The notes: generated from the sequence alone by a model not told the origin. 53,837 nucleotides of DNA from Actinomycetes bacterium (GCA_025360225.1 JANYCN010000012.1:1-53837); one strand, 5' to 3'; counted from the first letter of the stretch, positions 1 through 9,687 are shown. A program made the numbers and translations.

Positions 1-297
1 TCCTGGACACTACGACCTCCCTCGTGATCGACGACCCGGACACCAGCCCGGTTCGCGCCAACCACCACCGACCCTTCTCACGTACAACACATAAAACCAT
101 GGACACCCATCAGCACACCAAACACCGGACACTGCACTAGGACACCTGACGTGTCTCGACGGTCAGCGCGCTACTACCAGGTGCTTCGTCAAACATTCGG
201 GAGAATAATACCGGTGTGTCAGGTACGCAACACTCTTCCGAACGACGAGCGTAGAGCGTAGACTTCTCCTACGAGCGTCACCCGAACGGAGAAGAAG
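1..297. other. Non-coding left edge
   Basis: No convincing coding frame or RNA gene is visible here. The stretch is less GC-rich than the rest of the window. An AATAAT-like hexamer near 204-211 could be a -10 element for the lipoprotein gene that follows, but no good -35 partner was found. Confidence 0.4.
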
Positions 298-573
298 ATG
301 AAAAGCAGCGTTCGCAGCGGCATGGCCACGACGATGGTCGCCGCAGCGGCGATAGGACTCACCGGCTGCGGGGGAGCGTCGACCGACCTCACCTGCTCAG
401 ACTACCTCGCAAAAAGCAACAGCGACCGCGGGGCAATCGCCGAACAGTACTACAAGGATGCGACCGGGTCCGGGAATGTTGGGACATTCAAGCGCCTCGC
501 GACCGAGTTCGCGCTCACCGCGTACTGTCGCGCTCATCCCGACCAGGTCGTGAAGGACATCACCCTCGGATAA
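298..573 (+). CDS. Small secreted lipoprotein, possibly HdeA-like
   Basis: A 91-residue protein with a basic N-terminus, an Ala-rich hydrophobic stretch (about residues 8-22) and a lipobox LTGC, so Cys24 is probably lipidated and the protein anchored outside the membrane. The mature part keeps two cysteines (in TCSDYL and AYCRAHPD) about 44 residues apart. Spacing and flanks recall the HdeA-like acid-stress chaperone fold, which is held by one disulfide, but this is a weak resemblance. A good ribosome site, GGAGAAG at 288-294, precedes the ATG by 3 nt and supports the start. The gene converges with the T7SS ATPase gene. Function is inferred only from secretion signal and cysteine pattern. Confidence 0.75.
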   Translation: MKSSVRSGMATTMVAAAAIGLTGCGGASTDLTCSDYLAKSNSDRGAIAEQYYKDATGSGNVGTFKRLATEFALTAYCRAHPDQVVKDITLG

Positions 574-594
574 GTCGAACCAGTACCGCACGCC

Positions 595-833
595 ATGGGA
601 CTCTTTCGAGCGAACCCAACTGAAGTCGCGAACGGTGGCGATCTGCGCAACAGCGCCGATTCAAGCAATCGACGGCCGGGTCGGTTGTTGAATTGCTCGG
701 ACGTCACGTAAGAGCGGTCGAAGGCGACGCCGCGACCTTCCTCAAGAACCTCGCCAGACACGGCTTCTCCGGCTCAGTCCGACAACGCCGGCAGCACTTC
801 CTCGCTCCTCGCGATGTTTGCTCAGGCGCCTGA
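595..833 (+). pseudogene. Possible decayed WXG100-like gene
   Basis: This gap between the lipoprotein and the ATPase gene holds two short open stretches in different frames. The first begins at ATG 595 with MGLFRANPTEVANGG and continues to LRNSADS, stopping at 709-711. It resembles the first helix of the WXG proteins at 20599 (MNVDEVRG and NHSADEI) and 20926. The second stretch (about 684-833) reads ELLGRHVRAVEGDAATF, like a helix-turn region. One frameshift would join them. No ribosome site is seen and the WxG motif itself is not evident. It could be chance, so confidence is low. Confidence 0.25.
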
Positions 834-3800
834 CCCGTCTGCCAGCCCCCCCGGCGGCCCCGGCCGCCACAACTGCGGGTCATCCGCGTCGTCGGGAAGC
901 GCGACCTGTACCGTGGAGGTTCTGCCGCGATAGACGAAGAGACCGCGGCCAGGTGGGAAGTCGGCGCGGTTGAGACGCGGAAACGCGGTGCGGTACAGCG
1001 GTGTGCCATCGACCTGGTCCGGCGACAGCGCGATGCCGCAGCGGTTGCCCTTCACCAACCCGAGGAGGCCAGCGTTCGAGTTCAACGTCGACGTCTCCCC
1101 CTCCGCGACAACGAGTCCGCCGGCCGCGAGAACCTTCTTGACGAGATCGCTGGCCGGGTCGTCCATCGCGCTCGACATGAACTCCGCGACCGACTCGATG
1201 AACAGTGCGACCGGCACGGCCTGGTCGAAGGGCGGGAGGTGTGTGGCCAGGGCCGAAGCATCGGCGGCGGTGTGCGCCGTCGCGGTCCAGCCGTCCCAGC
1301 CGGAGAGCGACGACCTGGCACCGCCAAGGAACAGCAGCCGTGCGTCGTTCCGCCAGCGAAGAACGCTCGAGCGGAGGTGCGCGAGCGTCGTCGTGCGACC
1401 GCTGCCTGGCGGACCGCTGACGAGGAACGACCCCGAGACGGGGAAACCCAACGGCGCGAGCGACCGCGACTCGACCCCGAGCACCGGCAGCCCGCCGGTG
1501 CTCGGGGGGAGGGTCGACGCAGGGATTAGGTCAGAGAGCCGCTCGACGGCCGGCGCCGCAGCCGACCCCGCGCGGCGCATCGAGGCGGCGAGTTCGGCGA
1601 TCGCTTCGGCTTGGACACCGGTGTCACGCTTGCCTCCGAGGGCCGCGACCTGCATCTCAAGACCGTCGAGCATGCCCCGACCGGGCGCAGACTTCGCGTC
1701 GAGCACGTCCGTTGCGACGCCAAGCAGCGCGTACTCGTTCGCGTCCGCGAGGCGGAGCACGACCCGACGCTGCAACGACGACGCCAGCGACGCGGGGACG
1801 GCACCCTGACGATCGGCTGACACCACAAGGTGCACGCCGACCGGGCGACCGTCCGCAGCAATGCCGAGGAGCATGTCGAAGTACCGGCTCTTGTCGGTGA
1901 CCTCGTACCCGGAGCGGAACGCCGCGATCCCGTCGAGCAGCAGAAGCACCCGCGGCTCATCGGCCGCACCGGCGAGCCGGCGATAGTCCGTCAACGACCC
2001 GGCCCGCGTCACGGCGTATCGCTCGGCACGCTCGTCGATCATCGCTCGTAGGCGCTCAAGGGTGCGGCCCACACGCTCGTGGTCGTCACCATCGACGATC
2101 GCCGCGACGTGCGGCAGCGACTCGAGCATTCGCAGCCCCTGCGAGCCGAAGTCGAGTCCGTACACGTGGCACGGCCCGCCGCGGATCGTGAACCCGGCAG
2201 CGGTAGCGATCGACCGCAACAGCGTTGACTTACCCGCTCCGCCCGTGCCGTACACGACGAGGTTCCCGTCGTGGTCCGGCCGAAACGCGACGAGCGGTTG
2301 TTGCTGGCGCGCCGGAGCGTCCGCGACCCCAAACACCAGTTCCGAGTCAACACGTGGCGCCGGTAGTTGCCCGAGCTCATATCCCTCCGCGAGCTCCTCG
2401 AGCCAAGGCTTTCGTGGTGCCGGGATCGCGGCGAGGCGCGCCGCTTCTGCGATCGACGAGGCCAGGCGCACGATATCGGGCGACTCCGCCTCCGCGGCAG
2501 CCGCGAGCGCACCCTCAGGCGCGGCCCAGTCGACCCCGCGCCCGAACTTCAGCTCGGTGAGACCGATCTCCGGCGCGGGTTGAGCCCCAAGCGACTGGCC
2601 GCCGACGTAGGCGGATTGGAATGCAACGAGGCGCCCAGGTCCGGTCTTCACCATCGCACGCCCGGGGGTCTCGGCACTGAACGCGGCCGCGGCGGGCGAC
2701 CCGAGCACGTCAGAGCTGTCGGCCTCGTCGGCGACGCGTAGCGCGATGCGCAGGTTCGTGTTCGCGCGGAGGTTGTCCTTGATCACGCCCGCCGGCCGCT
2801 GCGTGGCGAGCACCAGGTGTAGGCCGAGCGAGCGTCCGCGCTGCCCGACGTTCACCATCCCATCAACGAACTCCGGCATCTCCTGCACAAGCGCCGCGAA
2901 CTCGTCAACGATGATGATCAGGCTTGGCGGCGCGTCCGTCGCACCGGCCTTCTCAAGCGACATGAGGTCCTTCGCCCGGCGAGCGGCGAGGAACTCTTCG
3001 CGGTGGCGCAACTCCGCGTTCAACGAGGTGAGTGTCCGCCGGACAAGGTGCGGCGTCAGGTCCGTCACGAGCCCGACGGTGTGCGGCAGGTCGCGGCACT
3101 CGCGGAACGCCGATCCGCCTTTGTAGTCAACCAGCAGGAACGTGAGACGTTGAGGGCTGTACGCAGCAGCGAGCGCGAGAATCCACGACTGCAAGAGCTC
3201 GGACTTTCCTGAACCGGTCGTGCCGCCAACCAGAGCGTGCGGCCCGTGCAGGCGCAGGTCAATCGTCATCGGTTCGGCTGCCGCCTGGCCGAGCACCGCG
3301 CGAAGCGAGCCCATCCTTGGCGTCTCGACGGCCCGAGGGCCGGTGAGGATCGAGCTCGACTCGCGCCAGCGTTCGATCACGGCGTCGGGCGACGTGGCAA
3401 GGTCACGACCGATGAGCGTTAGGAGCGGGACGCCCCGGGGGAGGTCGGATGCGTCCTCGACGAACGCGCCTGCGTCCTGTAGTGGCGCCAGCCGGCGAGC
3501 CACCTCGGTCGCGGTCGCCTCATCGACCCGCTCAACCGAGAGCGGCGCGACCGCCACCCCACGCCGCACGAACCCAGCAAGTGGCGAGTCGGACGTCACG
3601 TCGACGAAGGTGCGGCACACCGCTGGCAACCGATCGACGCCTGGCGCGACCCAGAGGGCATGCACTCCCACCTCGCGACCACGCTCGATCGCCTCGACGA
3701 GCGCTGCCCGCTCTCCAGGCGGGTCGTCGACGACGATCATGACGATCGGCAAGGCGGCGCCCTCGGCCTTCGCCGCGGCGCGCGCGCGCACCAGTTCCAT

Positions 3801-5225
3801 CAGCCGCTCTGCCAGGGCGTTGGTGTCCGCAGCCGTCGCTGTCAGGTGCAGTTCCGGGAGCGGGCTGTGCGGCGACGACGTATGCGGCAGCCACTTCAGC
3901 CACTCCCAGCCCGCCGCACTCGAGGCAGATGCGGCGCCCGCGACGACGACCTCGGCGGGAGAGTGTAGGCCAACGATCTGGACGACGAGGGCCCGAGCGA
4001 CCGCGAGCGCGCGCTCGCGGGGGCCCGCGACACCGACCCCGCCGCTCTCCGTGAACGACTCAACGACGGGAACGGCGTCGACCATGGAGCGGCGCGCGAC
4101 CACCTCATAGATCTCGGCCATCAGCTCACGAGGCGCCTTACTTCCGCGGGCCACCTCGACGGTGTGCCGTGAGGGTAGGCGACCAACGCCAAGGCGGAGC
4201 TCGAGGAACTCGGCGTGCTCCGGCCGGCGGGTCCAGACGAGCTGCTCCGCCGAGCGGACGGCCTGCACGACGTCCGCGGTCGCCGGGTTCTCGGCGAGCC
4301 GTCCCCTGCGCTCGACCTCGAGCGCGGCCCCGAGCTCTTCGTCGAGTCCGGCCAGATCCGCGCGGAACTGCTTGCACTCCTCCTTGAAGTCCTTCTTCCC
4401 GTTGATGCGCCCCTCGAGCACGTTCCCGATCAGCATCAGGGGGCTGAGCCCGACGAAGATCAGGGACATCGGCGATCGGGTGAGCGCGAACATCGCACCA
4501 CCGACCAGGACCGGCGCGATCAGCGGGATGAGCGGGAACCGTTGTCGCCGAAGCCGGTCCGGGGGCTCCGGCGCCTCGTGTTCACCGCCCGGGTACCGCG
4601 GTGCGATTCTCGGTGACCGGTTAAACGCGACCTGAGCGTTACCGCCGTTGCCGTCGGTCACCGCAGCCGTGAGCCTCAGCGATAGCTGCGTGTCGCCGAC
4701 GGTGACGAGGTCGCCAGGGCGAAGGACGGTGCGTGAGACGGGCGCACCACCCACGACGAGCCCGTTCGCAGAGCCGAGGTCGACGATCTCGATCAGTTCC
4801 CCGATGACCACCTTCGCGTGCTGGCGCGACACCAACGGGTCGTTCAGCCGGATCTCCGACGCTCGCTCCCGGCCGATGTGGTTCGTGCCTCGCCCGAGCG
4901 AGAACTCCTTTCCCGCGTCGACGCCACTGAGGACGTGCGCAACGGCCGCGGGAGCGCTGACGCGGGTGCCATCCCGATCGCGCGGGACGATGATCAGGCT
5001 CGCGCCGGAGTGAACGCCGGTGTCAGCGAGGATGCTCGAGGACGGCAGCGTCACGCCGTGCGGACCTGCCACTGCGAGGGTGGATGCTCCCGCGGCGCCA
5101 CCAGCACCGCTCGGGTCGCTCTGGACGATCCGGTCGGCAAGCTCCCCGACGGTGACGGTCGCATCGACGGTGGCGACGAGGTCGTGTGTCCGGTCACCCC
5201 GGAGCAACGAGAACTTCAGCTTCAC
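822..5225 (-). CDS. FHA-containing FtsK/SpoIIIE ATPase, EccC/EssC-type T7SS motor
   Basis: A 1467-residue membrane ATPase expected to drive WXG100 substrates through a type VII-like secretion channel. Residues 1-80 look like a small ubiquitin-like (YukD-type) domain. An FHA phosphothreonine-binding domain follows (about 95-186, with GRE, SRQH and SANG). Two membrane helices lie near 230-270. Three FtsK-like ATPase domains follow: Walker A GGTTGSGKS at 667-675 with Walker B IIIVDEF; Walker A GTGGAGKS at 993-1000 with LLLLDG; and a third GPPGSGRT near 1271 whose Walker B (ALFIES) is degenerate. FHA plus three ATPase modules matches EssC more than mycobacterial EccC. It is the last gene of the leftward train and overlaps the upstream transglutaminase-like gene by 4 nt, so it is probably translationally coupled. 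The FHA domain suggests kinase-controlled assembly. Confidence 0.93.
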   Translation of the reverse strand: MKLKFSLLRGDRTHDLVATVDATVTVGELADRIVQSDPSGAGGAAGASTLAVAGPHGVTLPSSSILADTGVHSGASLIIVPRDRDGTRVSAPAAVAHVLSGVDAGKEFSLGRGTNHIGRERASEIRLNDPLVSRQHAKVVIGELIEIVDLGSANGLVVGGAPVSRTVLRPGDLVTVGDTQLSLRLTAAVTDGNGGNAQVAFNRSPRIAPRYPGGEHEAPEPPDRLRRQRFPLIPLIAPVLVGGAMFALTRSPMSLIFVGLSPLMLIGNVLEGRINGKKDFKEECKQFRADLAGLDEELGAALEVERRGRLAENPATADVVQAVRSAEQLVWTRRPEHAEFLELRLGVGRLPSRHTVEVARGSKAPRELMAEIYEVVARRSMVDAVPVVESFTESGGVGVAGPRERALAVARALVVQIVGLHSPAEVVVAGAASASSAAGWEWLKWLPHTSSPHSPLPELHLTATAADTNALAERLMELVRARAAAKAEGAALPIVMIVVDDPPGERAALVEAIERGREVGVHALWVAPGVDRLPAVCRTFVDVTSDSPLAGFVRRGVAVAPLSVERVDEATATEVARRLAPLQDAGAFVEDASDLPRGVPLLTLIGRDLATSPDAVIERWRESSSILTGPRAVETPRMGSLRAVLGQAAAEPMTIDLRLHGPHALVGGTTGSGKSELLQSWILALAAAYSPQRLTFLLVDYKGGSAFRECRDLPHTVGLVTDLTPHLVRRTLTSLNAELRHREEFLAARRAKDLMSLEKAGATDAPPSLIIIVDEFAALVQEMPEFVDGMVNVGQRGRSLGLHLVLATQRPAGVIKDNLRANTNLRIALRVADEADSSDVLGSPAAAAFSAETPGRAMVKTGPGRLVAFQSAYVGGQSLGAQPAPEIGLTELKFGRGVDWAAPEGALAAAAEAESPDIVRLASSIAEAARLAAIPAPRKPWLEELAEGYELGQLPAPRVDSELVFGVADAPARQQQPLVAFRPDHDGNLVVYGTGGAGKSTLLRSIATAAGFTIRGGPCHVYGLDFGSQGLRMLESLPHVAAIVDGDDHERVGRTLERLRAMIDERAERYAVTRAGSLTDYRRLAGAADEPRVLLLLDGIAAFRSGYEVTDKSRYFDMLLGIAADGRPVGVHLVVSADRQGAVPASLASSLQRRVVLRLADANEYALLGVATDVLDAKSAPGRGMLDGLEMQVAALGGKRDTGVQAEAIAELAASMRRAGSAAAPAVERLSDLIPASTLPPSTGGLPVLGVESRSLAPLGFPVSGSFLVSGPPGSGRTTTLAHLRSSVLRWRNDARLLFLGGARSSLSGWDGWTATAHTAADASALATHLPPFDQAVPVALFIESVAEFMSSAMDDPASDLVKKVLAAGGLVVAEGETSTLNSNAGLLGLVKGNRCGIALSPDQVDGTPLYRTAFPRLNRADFPPGRGLFVYRGRTSTVQVALPDDADDPQLWRPGPPGGLADGSGA

Positions 5226-7477
5226 GAGAATCGAGGCTTTCGGACGTGACGGGAACGGTGGGCACGAACACGACGGAAGGATGCGGTGCTGACGGCCGCG
5301 AGCAGGCGACGACGAACGCTGACGCCACCGCGTAACCGCGCGCGCTCGACGTCGATGGCCACCCAGTAGCCGCTAGCGGCGTCATCGGTCGGAGCGTCGG
5401 GAGCAAAAACGAGCCCGTCAGCCGACCGCGCAAGCACGCCTGCCTCGTCGCTGATCGCGCGCGCGATCATCCGGCGCGTCCCGGCCGGCCGTGGAAGACC
5501 AAGATCGACGGCGAGGTCGACGAGCTCGGTGAACGCCATCGCGACGCGGTGGTCAGGCGTCCCACGCGTGCGCCGGCGACGCTGACGACCGCTCTTGATG
5601 GCGACGATGCTGCCAAGAACGAGGCCGAGCCCGCCAATCGGCGGCGCCACGTAGCGAACGGCACCGGCCAGCGCGGCCGGCACAACGGTCGTGGTTTGCG
5701 ACGCGCGACGCGCCGCCAGCGCGCTCGTGGCGCGCGCGTCAGCAGCGTCCTCACCGGGAGGAGGCGGCGATGCGACCGGAGGGGGTACCCGTACCGGCTT
5801 CGACGTGACGAGTGGCGCTGGCGGCGTGACACGCGTTGGTTGATGGTTCGGGGCGGGCGTCGGGTCAAACGGAACCCACGTGCCGGCGCCGAACTCCGCC
5901 TCGACCCAGGCATGGACGTCCTTGCCCCTAACGGTTCCGTCGGGTTCCGGCGTCGCTCCCAGGACGACGCGCGCCGGCACGCCGAGCTGGTTCGCGGCGA
6001 GCGCGAACGCGGCCGCGTACTGCTCGTCGTCGCCGACGAGCTCGGTTGCCTGGATGAAGCGCGTGAGCTTGCCCTTCCCGTGGCCGGCTGGTGTCGTGAG
6101 ATCACCGATCGCGGCTAGCGTGCCGTCGCTGTACTTGCCCCGATCGCGCAGGTACGCGCGGATCGCGTCGAGCGACGCGTACGGCGTTGAGCTTGACCCG
6201 ATCCACGCCTTGGCTGCGGCGGCGAGGTTCGGAGGCGCGTCAGCAACGTCCGCAGTGTCGCCGCCCGCCGTGGCGGCAGCGAGCTGACCGCGCGGTGGCG
6301 ACGGCGGCAGGACGACGTCGAGGCGGTATGAGTCGCCCGGCCAGACACGGATCGGCTCGACGCCGGAGTTCGTCGCGAGGCTGTAGCGAAACGAGTCGGC
6401 GAGGGCGTCGCGACGCGGGCCTGTGAACGCGATGTGCCGGACGATCCCCGCAGTCGGAAGCCACACGTCGTCGTACGCCCCGATGCGTACGACGACGTGT
6501 GCGAGGACGCCATCCCCACCTGTCGGGATGTCGCTCCCGGCTCGCTGGAATGAACCCGACGTTCCCGGATCGCCGTTGCGAACGACCCACGCGACGCCGT
6601 GGTACGAGTCCATCGTTGCAAGACGTAGCCGGGCGTTGGTAGGAAGACCGTGGACCGTGAAGAGCAGGGCCTTGTTCAACGCGCCACCGACAGCGTACCG
6701 GCGAAACGCCTGAAGCGGGCTCGGATAGGCAAGCGGGTCGAACGGCGGGTGCACGTAGGAGCGCAGCACGACGCGGTCGTGCGACCCCGCGAACGGCAGA
6801 CGTGGGCCGGTGAAGACGCCGATGAGGCCCCCGCCGCCAGCGACGAAGACAGCCATCACGAGACGCTCGGCCCGACGCCGCGTGCGGACGGTCGAGCGTA
6901 CGCCACGGGCGCGGCGGATCGCGCCCCACAGCACCGCGAGGCCGCCGAGCGCTCCTCCCTCGAGCATCGTCGAGACAGGGCTGGCCGTTCCGACGAGGAT
7001 CCCCAATATTAGCACCCCGACCGCCGGCAACGTCGGTAGGAGCGCCGCGCGGGTGCGGCGTGCGAGCAAGCAGCCAGCTGTGCCAGCGACGATGCCTACG
7101 AGGTACGGGATCACGAGCAGCGGCCCCGTCGAGCCGATCGGCGGAAGGGTCGTCAGGAGGTCTTTCCATCCTCCCACGGAGATCGATGCAACGACCCGCA
7201 GCGTAGCGGCAGAGGGTGGAGCGCTGGCGACGATGGCGCACCCGAAGGCGAAGAACACGACGATCGCGCCGGTCATCGTGGCGAGCACCGGCGTGCGAAA
7301 ACGCAGGCCGGCGTGCGCGAGGAGCAGGCCGCCGACGAGGCCGGCACCGCCTTCGACGAGGAACCCGGCGTCACCGAATGTCGCGCGGAAGGCGGAGAGC
7401 GCGAGCGCGCCAACAGCGACGACGAACGCACCATCGACGAGCTCCTCGCGCGATGGTAGGAGCGGGTTCACCCTCAC
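5222..7477 (-). CDS. Transglutaminase-like membrane protein lacking the catalytic Cys
   Basis: A 751-residue protein of TgpA/DUF3488-transglutaminase type. The N-terminal part (about 15-230) has several hydrophobic helices, the middle is extracytoplasmic, and a transglutaminase-core fold lies near 430-545. One more membrane helix sits near 610-630 before a cytoplasmic tail. The active-site His (VHAW, H522) and Asp (PFDPT, D538) are present. The position of the nucleophilic Cys in the usual G-[YF]-C-E motif reads GDDEQY, with Asp484 in place of Cys. It is therefore probably a non-catalytic, binding or structural version. Flanking genes are DUF58 (4-nt overlap) and the T7SS ATPase (4-nt overlap). 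MoxR-DUF58-transglutaminase is a recurring actinobacterial trio usually linked to envelope maturation. Confidence 0.88.
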   Translation of the reverse strand: MRVNPLLPSREELVDGAFVVAVGALALSAFRATFGDAGFLVEGGAGLVGGLLLAHAGLRFRTPVLATMTGAIVVFFAFGCAIVASAPPSAATLRVVASISVGGWKDLLTTLPPIGSTGPLLVIPYLVGIVAGTAGCLLARRTRAALLPTLPAVGVLILGILVGTASPVSTMLEGGALGGLAVLWGAIRRARGVRSTVRTRRRAERLVMAVFVAGGGGLIGVFTGPRLPFAGSHDRVVLRSYVHPPFDPLAYPSPLQAFRRYAVGGALNKALLFTVHGLPTNARLRLATMDSYHGVAWVVRNGDPGTSGSFQRAGSDIPTGGDGVLAHVVVRIGAYDDVWLPTAGIVRHIAFTGPRRDALADSFRYSLATNSGVEPIRVWPGDSYRLDVVLPPSPPRGQLAAATAGGDTADVADAPPNLAAAAKAWIGSSSTPYASLDAIRAYLRDRGKYSDGTLAAIGDLTTPAGHGKGKLTRFIQATELVGDDEQYAAAFALAANQLGVPARVVLGATPEPDGTVRGKDVHAWVEAEFGAGTWVPFDPTPAPNHQPTRVTPPAPLVTSKPVRVPPPVASPPPPGEDAADARATSALAARRASQTTTVVPAALAGAVRYVAPPIGGLGLVLGSIVAIKSGRQRRRRTRGTPDHRVAMAFTELVDLAVDLGLPRPAGTRRMIARAISDEAGVLARSADGLVFAPDAPTDDAASGYWVAIDVERARLRGGVSVRRRLLAAVSTASFRRVRAHRSRHVRKPRFS

Positions 7478-8688
7478 GCGAGCACCTTGCTCGCGGAGCC
7501 GCTGAGCGACGCGAGCGCTCCGATCCGCATCGAGGTCAGCCCGGCACCGTTACGCAGCTCGGCTGTCGCACCGAGGGTCGCCTCGACCGCGATCCGGCGG
7601 GCGTTGACGTCAAAACGGCTGGACGCACGGTGCAGGTCGGCGGCGAGCGCGCGCGACCCCGTGACGAGCACGGCGATGCTCGCGTCCTGGAAGGACCGCG
7701 CTGCATGCCCGGCGAGAACGCCCAACTCGGGGTTCTCGTCGGACAGCCCGGCACGACTGAACGTGTCGAGGATCGAGGTTCCCGTCTGCTTCTGGAGCGA
7801 GAACCGACCGGGGAGCGCGGTCACGTCCTGGCCGTCGCGCACCGCTCGAAGCGCAAACGAGGCTGCCGCGGACACGGCGAGCTCGAACTCCTCGTCCGAC
7901 GCGTAGCTCGTGCGGATTCCATCGAGGAGCACGACGACGTGCGAGCGGCGTGTGTCGAGGTACTGGCGAACCATCATCTTGCCGCTTGGCATCCGTGCGG
8001 TCGTTCGCCAGTGGACGTGACGCCGGTCGTCGCCCGCCTCGTAGGGCCGCAGCGCGTGGAATGCAAGGTCGCTGGACGAGAACGCGTCCGCCGTGTCACC
8101 TTCGAGGTCACGGAGGAACCCGGCGCCGAACGGCTCGAGCGCCGCGGTGACGGGGTGCACGAACAGCTCGACCACCTCGCTGAAGGCGAGCTCGCGGCGG
8201 AGCAGGCCGATCGGATCGGAGCGAACCGACGAGGCAGGGCCGACCTGGACGACACCACGATGCTCCGTCCGGATGACGAAAAGCTCCTCGTGCTCGCCGC
8301 TGGCCGCGAGCGATGGCAGGTCGAAGCGCAGCAGCCCCGTGCCGACCGGCACCTCCACGGTGATCGGCGCGAGGCGCCGCCCGCCATCGTTGCGCGCGTG
8401 CAGGGTCGCGGTCGTCGCTCCGCCCTGGACGACCCGTGGCGGGTCGAGCCTGACCGTCACCGTCACCTGGCCGCGCACGAGCGTGAACGGGATGGCGAGG
8501 ACGAGCACGACGATCCCGGTCGCGGCGAGGACGTCCAGCTCTTGCCATCCGAGCGTAACTCCGGCCGCCCAGAGCGCGAGCGACGCGACGGCAATGCTCC
8601 AGCCAAGACCGGTCACGATGCGCAGGGGCTCTCGCAGCTCGGCGAGCTGAGCCATGGCACGACGTGGCGTGGGGACGCGGACAGCCAT
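7474..8688 (-). CDS. DUF58 / vWA-like protein of the MoxR system
   Basis: A 404-residue protein with two membrane helices near residues 28-65, an extracytoplasmic beta-rich part, and the DUF58 signature RPYEAGDDRRHVHWRTTAR near 210-228, followed by a von Willebrand-A-like strand (HVVVLLDG). DUF58 proteins are typical partners of MoxR AAA+ ATPases, which are thought to act as chaperones or metal-insertion machines for them. The start codon lies directly after the moxR stop codon (no gap), and its stop overlaps the transglutaminase-like start by 4 nt. All three are probably made together. Role in envelope assembly is inference from context. Confidence 0.88.
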   Translation of the reverse strand: MAVRVPTPRRAMAQLAELREPLRIVTGLGWSIAVASLALWAAGVTLGWQELDVLAATGIVVLVLAIPFTLVRGQVTVTVRLDPPRVVQGGATTATLHARNDGGRRLAPITVEVPVGTGLLRFDLPSLAASGEHEELFVIRTEHRGVVQVGPASSVRSDPIGLLRRELAFSEVVELFVHPVTAALEPFGAGFLRDLEGDTADAFSSSDLAFHALRPYEAGDDRRHVHWRTTARMPSGKMMVRQYLDTRRSHVVVLLDGIRTSYASDEEFELAVSAAASFALRAVRDGQDVTALPGRFSLQKQTGTSILDTFSRAGLSDENPELGVLAGHAARSFQDASIAVLVTGSRALAADLHRASSRFDVNARRIAVEATLGATAELRNGAGLTSMRIGALASLSGSASKVLA

Positions 8689-9666
8689 CTACGCGCGGGT
8701 GCGCTCCATCGGCGACGGCACGTCGGCAAGGATCGAGCGGACGAGGTCCTCGGCGGTGCGCCCTGCGAACTCCGCCTCGGCCTCGAGCAACAGCCGGTGG
8801 ACGAGGATCGGCTCTGCGAGCTCTCGCACGTCGTCGGGCACGACGAAGTTGCGTCCCTCGGCGACGGCCCAGGTCTTTGCCGCGCGCACGTAGGCGAGGC
8901 ACCCGCGAACGCTGATCCCGACGCGGAGGTCAGCATGACGACGGGTCTCGTCAGCGATCTCCGTGACGTAACGCAACACCGCCGGCTCGACGTGGACACC
9001 CGCAGCAAGCGAGGCCATGTCGGCCACTGCCTGCGCTGTGATCAGCGGCTTTACGTTGATCGTGCGGTCGCGGATCGCAGCGTCGCCGAGGATCGCGATC
9101 ATCGACTCCGTGTCAGGGTAACCGATCCCCGTCTTCATCAGGAACCGATCGAGCTGCGCCTCGGGAAGCCGGTAGGTGCCGGCCTGCTCGATCGGGTTCT
9201 GCGTCGCAATCACCATGAACGGCGAGCCGACCGCGTGCGAGACGCCGTCAACCGTGACGCGACCCTCCTCCATAACCTCGAGCAAGGCAGACTGCGTCTT
9301 CGGCGAGGCGCGGTTGATCTCGTCTGCAAGCAAGATGTTCGCGAACACCGGCCCGGGGTGAAAGTCAAACCGACCAGCGCGCTGGTCGAACACCGACGCA
9401 CCGGTGACGTCACTCGGAAGCAGGTCAGGGGTAAACTGGATGCGACCCATCTTGCCCTGCACCGTCTGGGCGACCGCCTTTGCAAGGGAAGTCTTCCCCG
9501 TTCCCGGGTAGTCCTCCAGCAAGAGGTGCCCCTCGGACAGGAGGCACGTGAGCGCGAGTCGCACGACGTGCGACTTGCCGAGGACGGCGGCCTCGATGTT
9601 GCCGGCGAGCTTGCCGAAGGTGTCGGCAAACCAGGCCGCCTGCTCGGGAGTGGTGCGAGTGGTCAT
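8689..9666 (-). CDS. MoxR-family AAA+ ATPase
   Basis: A 325-residue AAA_3 ATPase of the MoxR family, a cytoplasmic ring-forming chaperone. Visible motifs are Walker A (YPGTGKTSLAK, about residues 55-65), Walker B (ILLADEINRASPKTQSALLE), sensor 1 (VIATQNPIEQ) and a C-terminal lid containing RTINVKPLI and RVGISVRG. Start is ATG 9666, preceded on the minus strand by a GGAG about 6 nt upstream. It lies 21 nt after the giant Ig/FnIII gene and directly before the DUF58 gene. In this locus it probably helps fold or assemble the DUF58/transglutaminase pair or the giant surface protein. Confidence 0.95.
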   Translation of the reverse strand: MTTRTTPEQAAWFADTFGKLAGNIEAAVLGKSHVVRLALTCLLSEGHLLLEDYPGTGKTSLAKAVAQTVQGKMGRIQFTPDLLPSDVTGASVFDQRAGRFDFHPGPVFANILLADEINRASPKTQSALLEVMEEGRVTVDGVSHAVGSPFMVIATQNPIEQAGTYRLPEAQLDRFLMKTGIGYPDTESMIAILGDAAIRDRTINVKPLITAQAVADMASLAAGVHVEPAVLRYVTEIADETRRHADLRVGISVRGCLAYVRAAKTWAVAEGRNFVVPDDVRELAEPILVHRLLLEAEAEFAGRTAEDLVRSILADVPSPMERTRA

Positions 9667-9687
9667 CTGGGCTCCAGCGGAGAGGGG

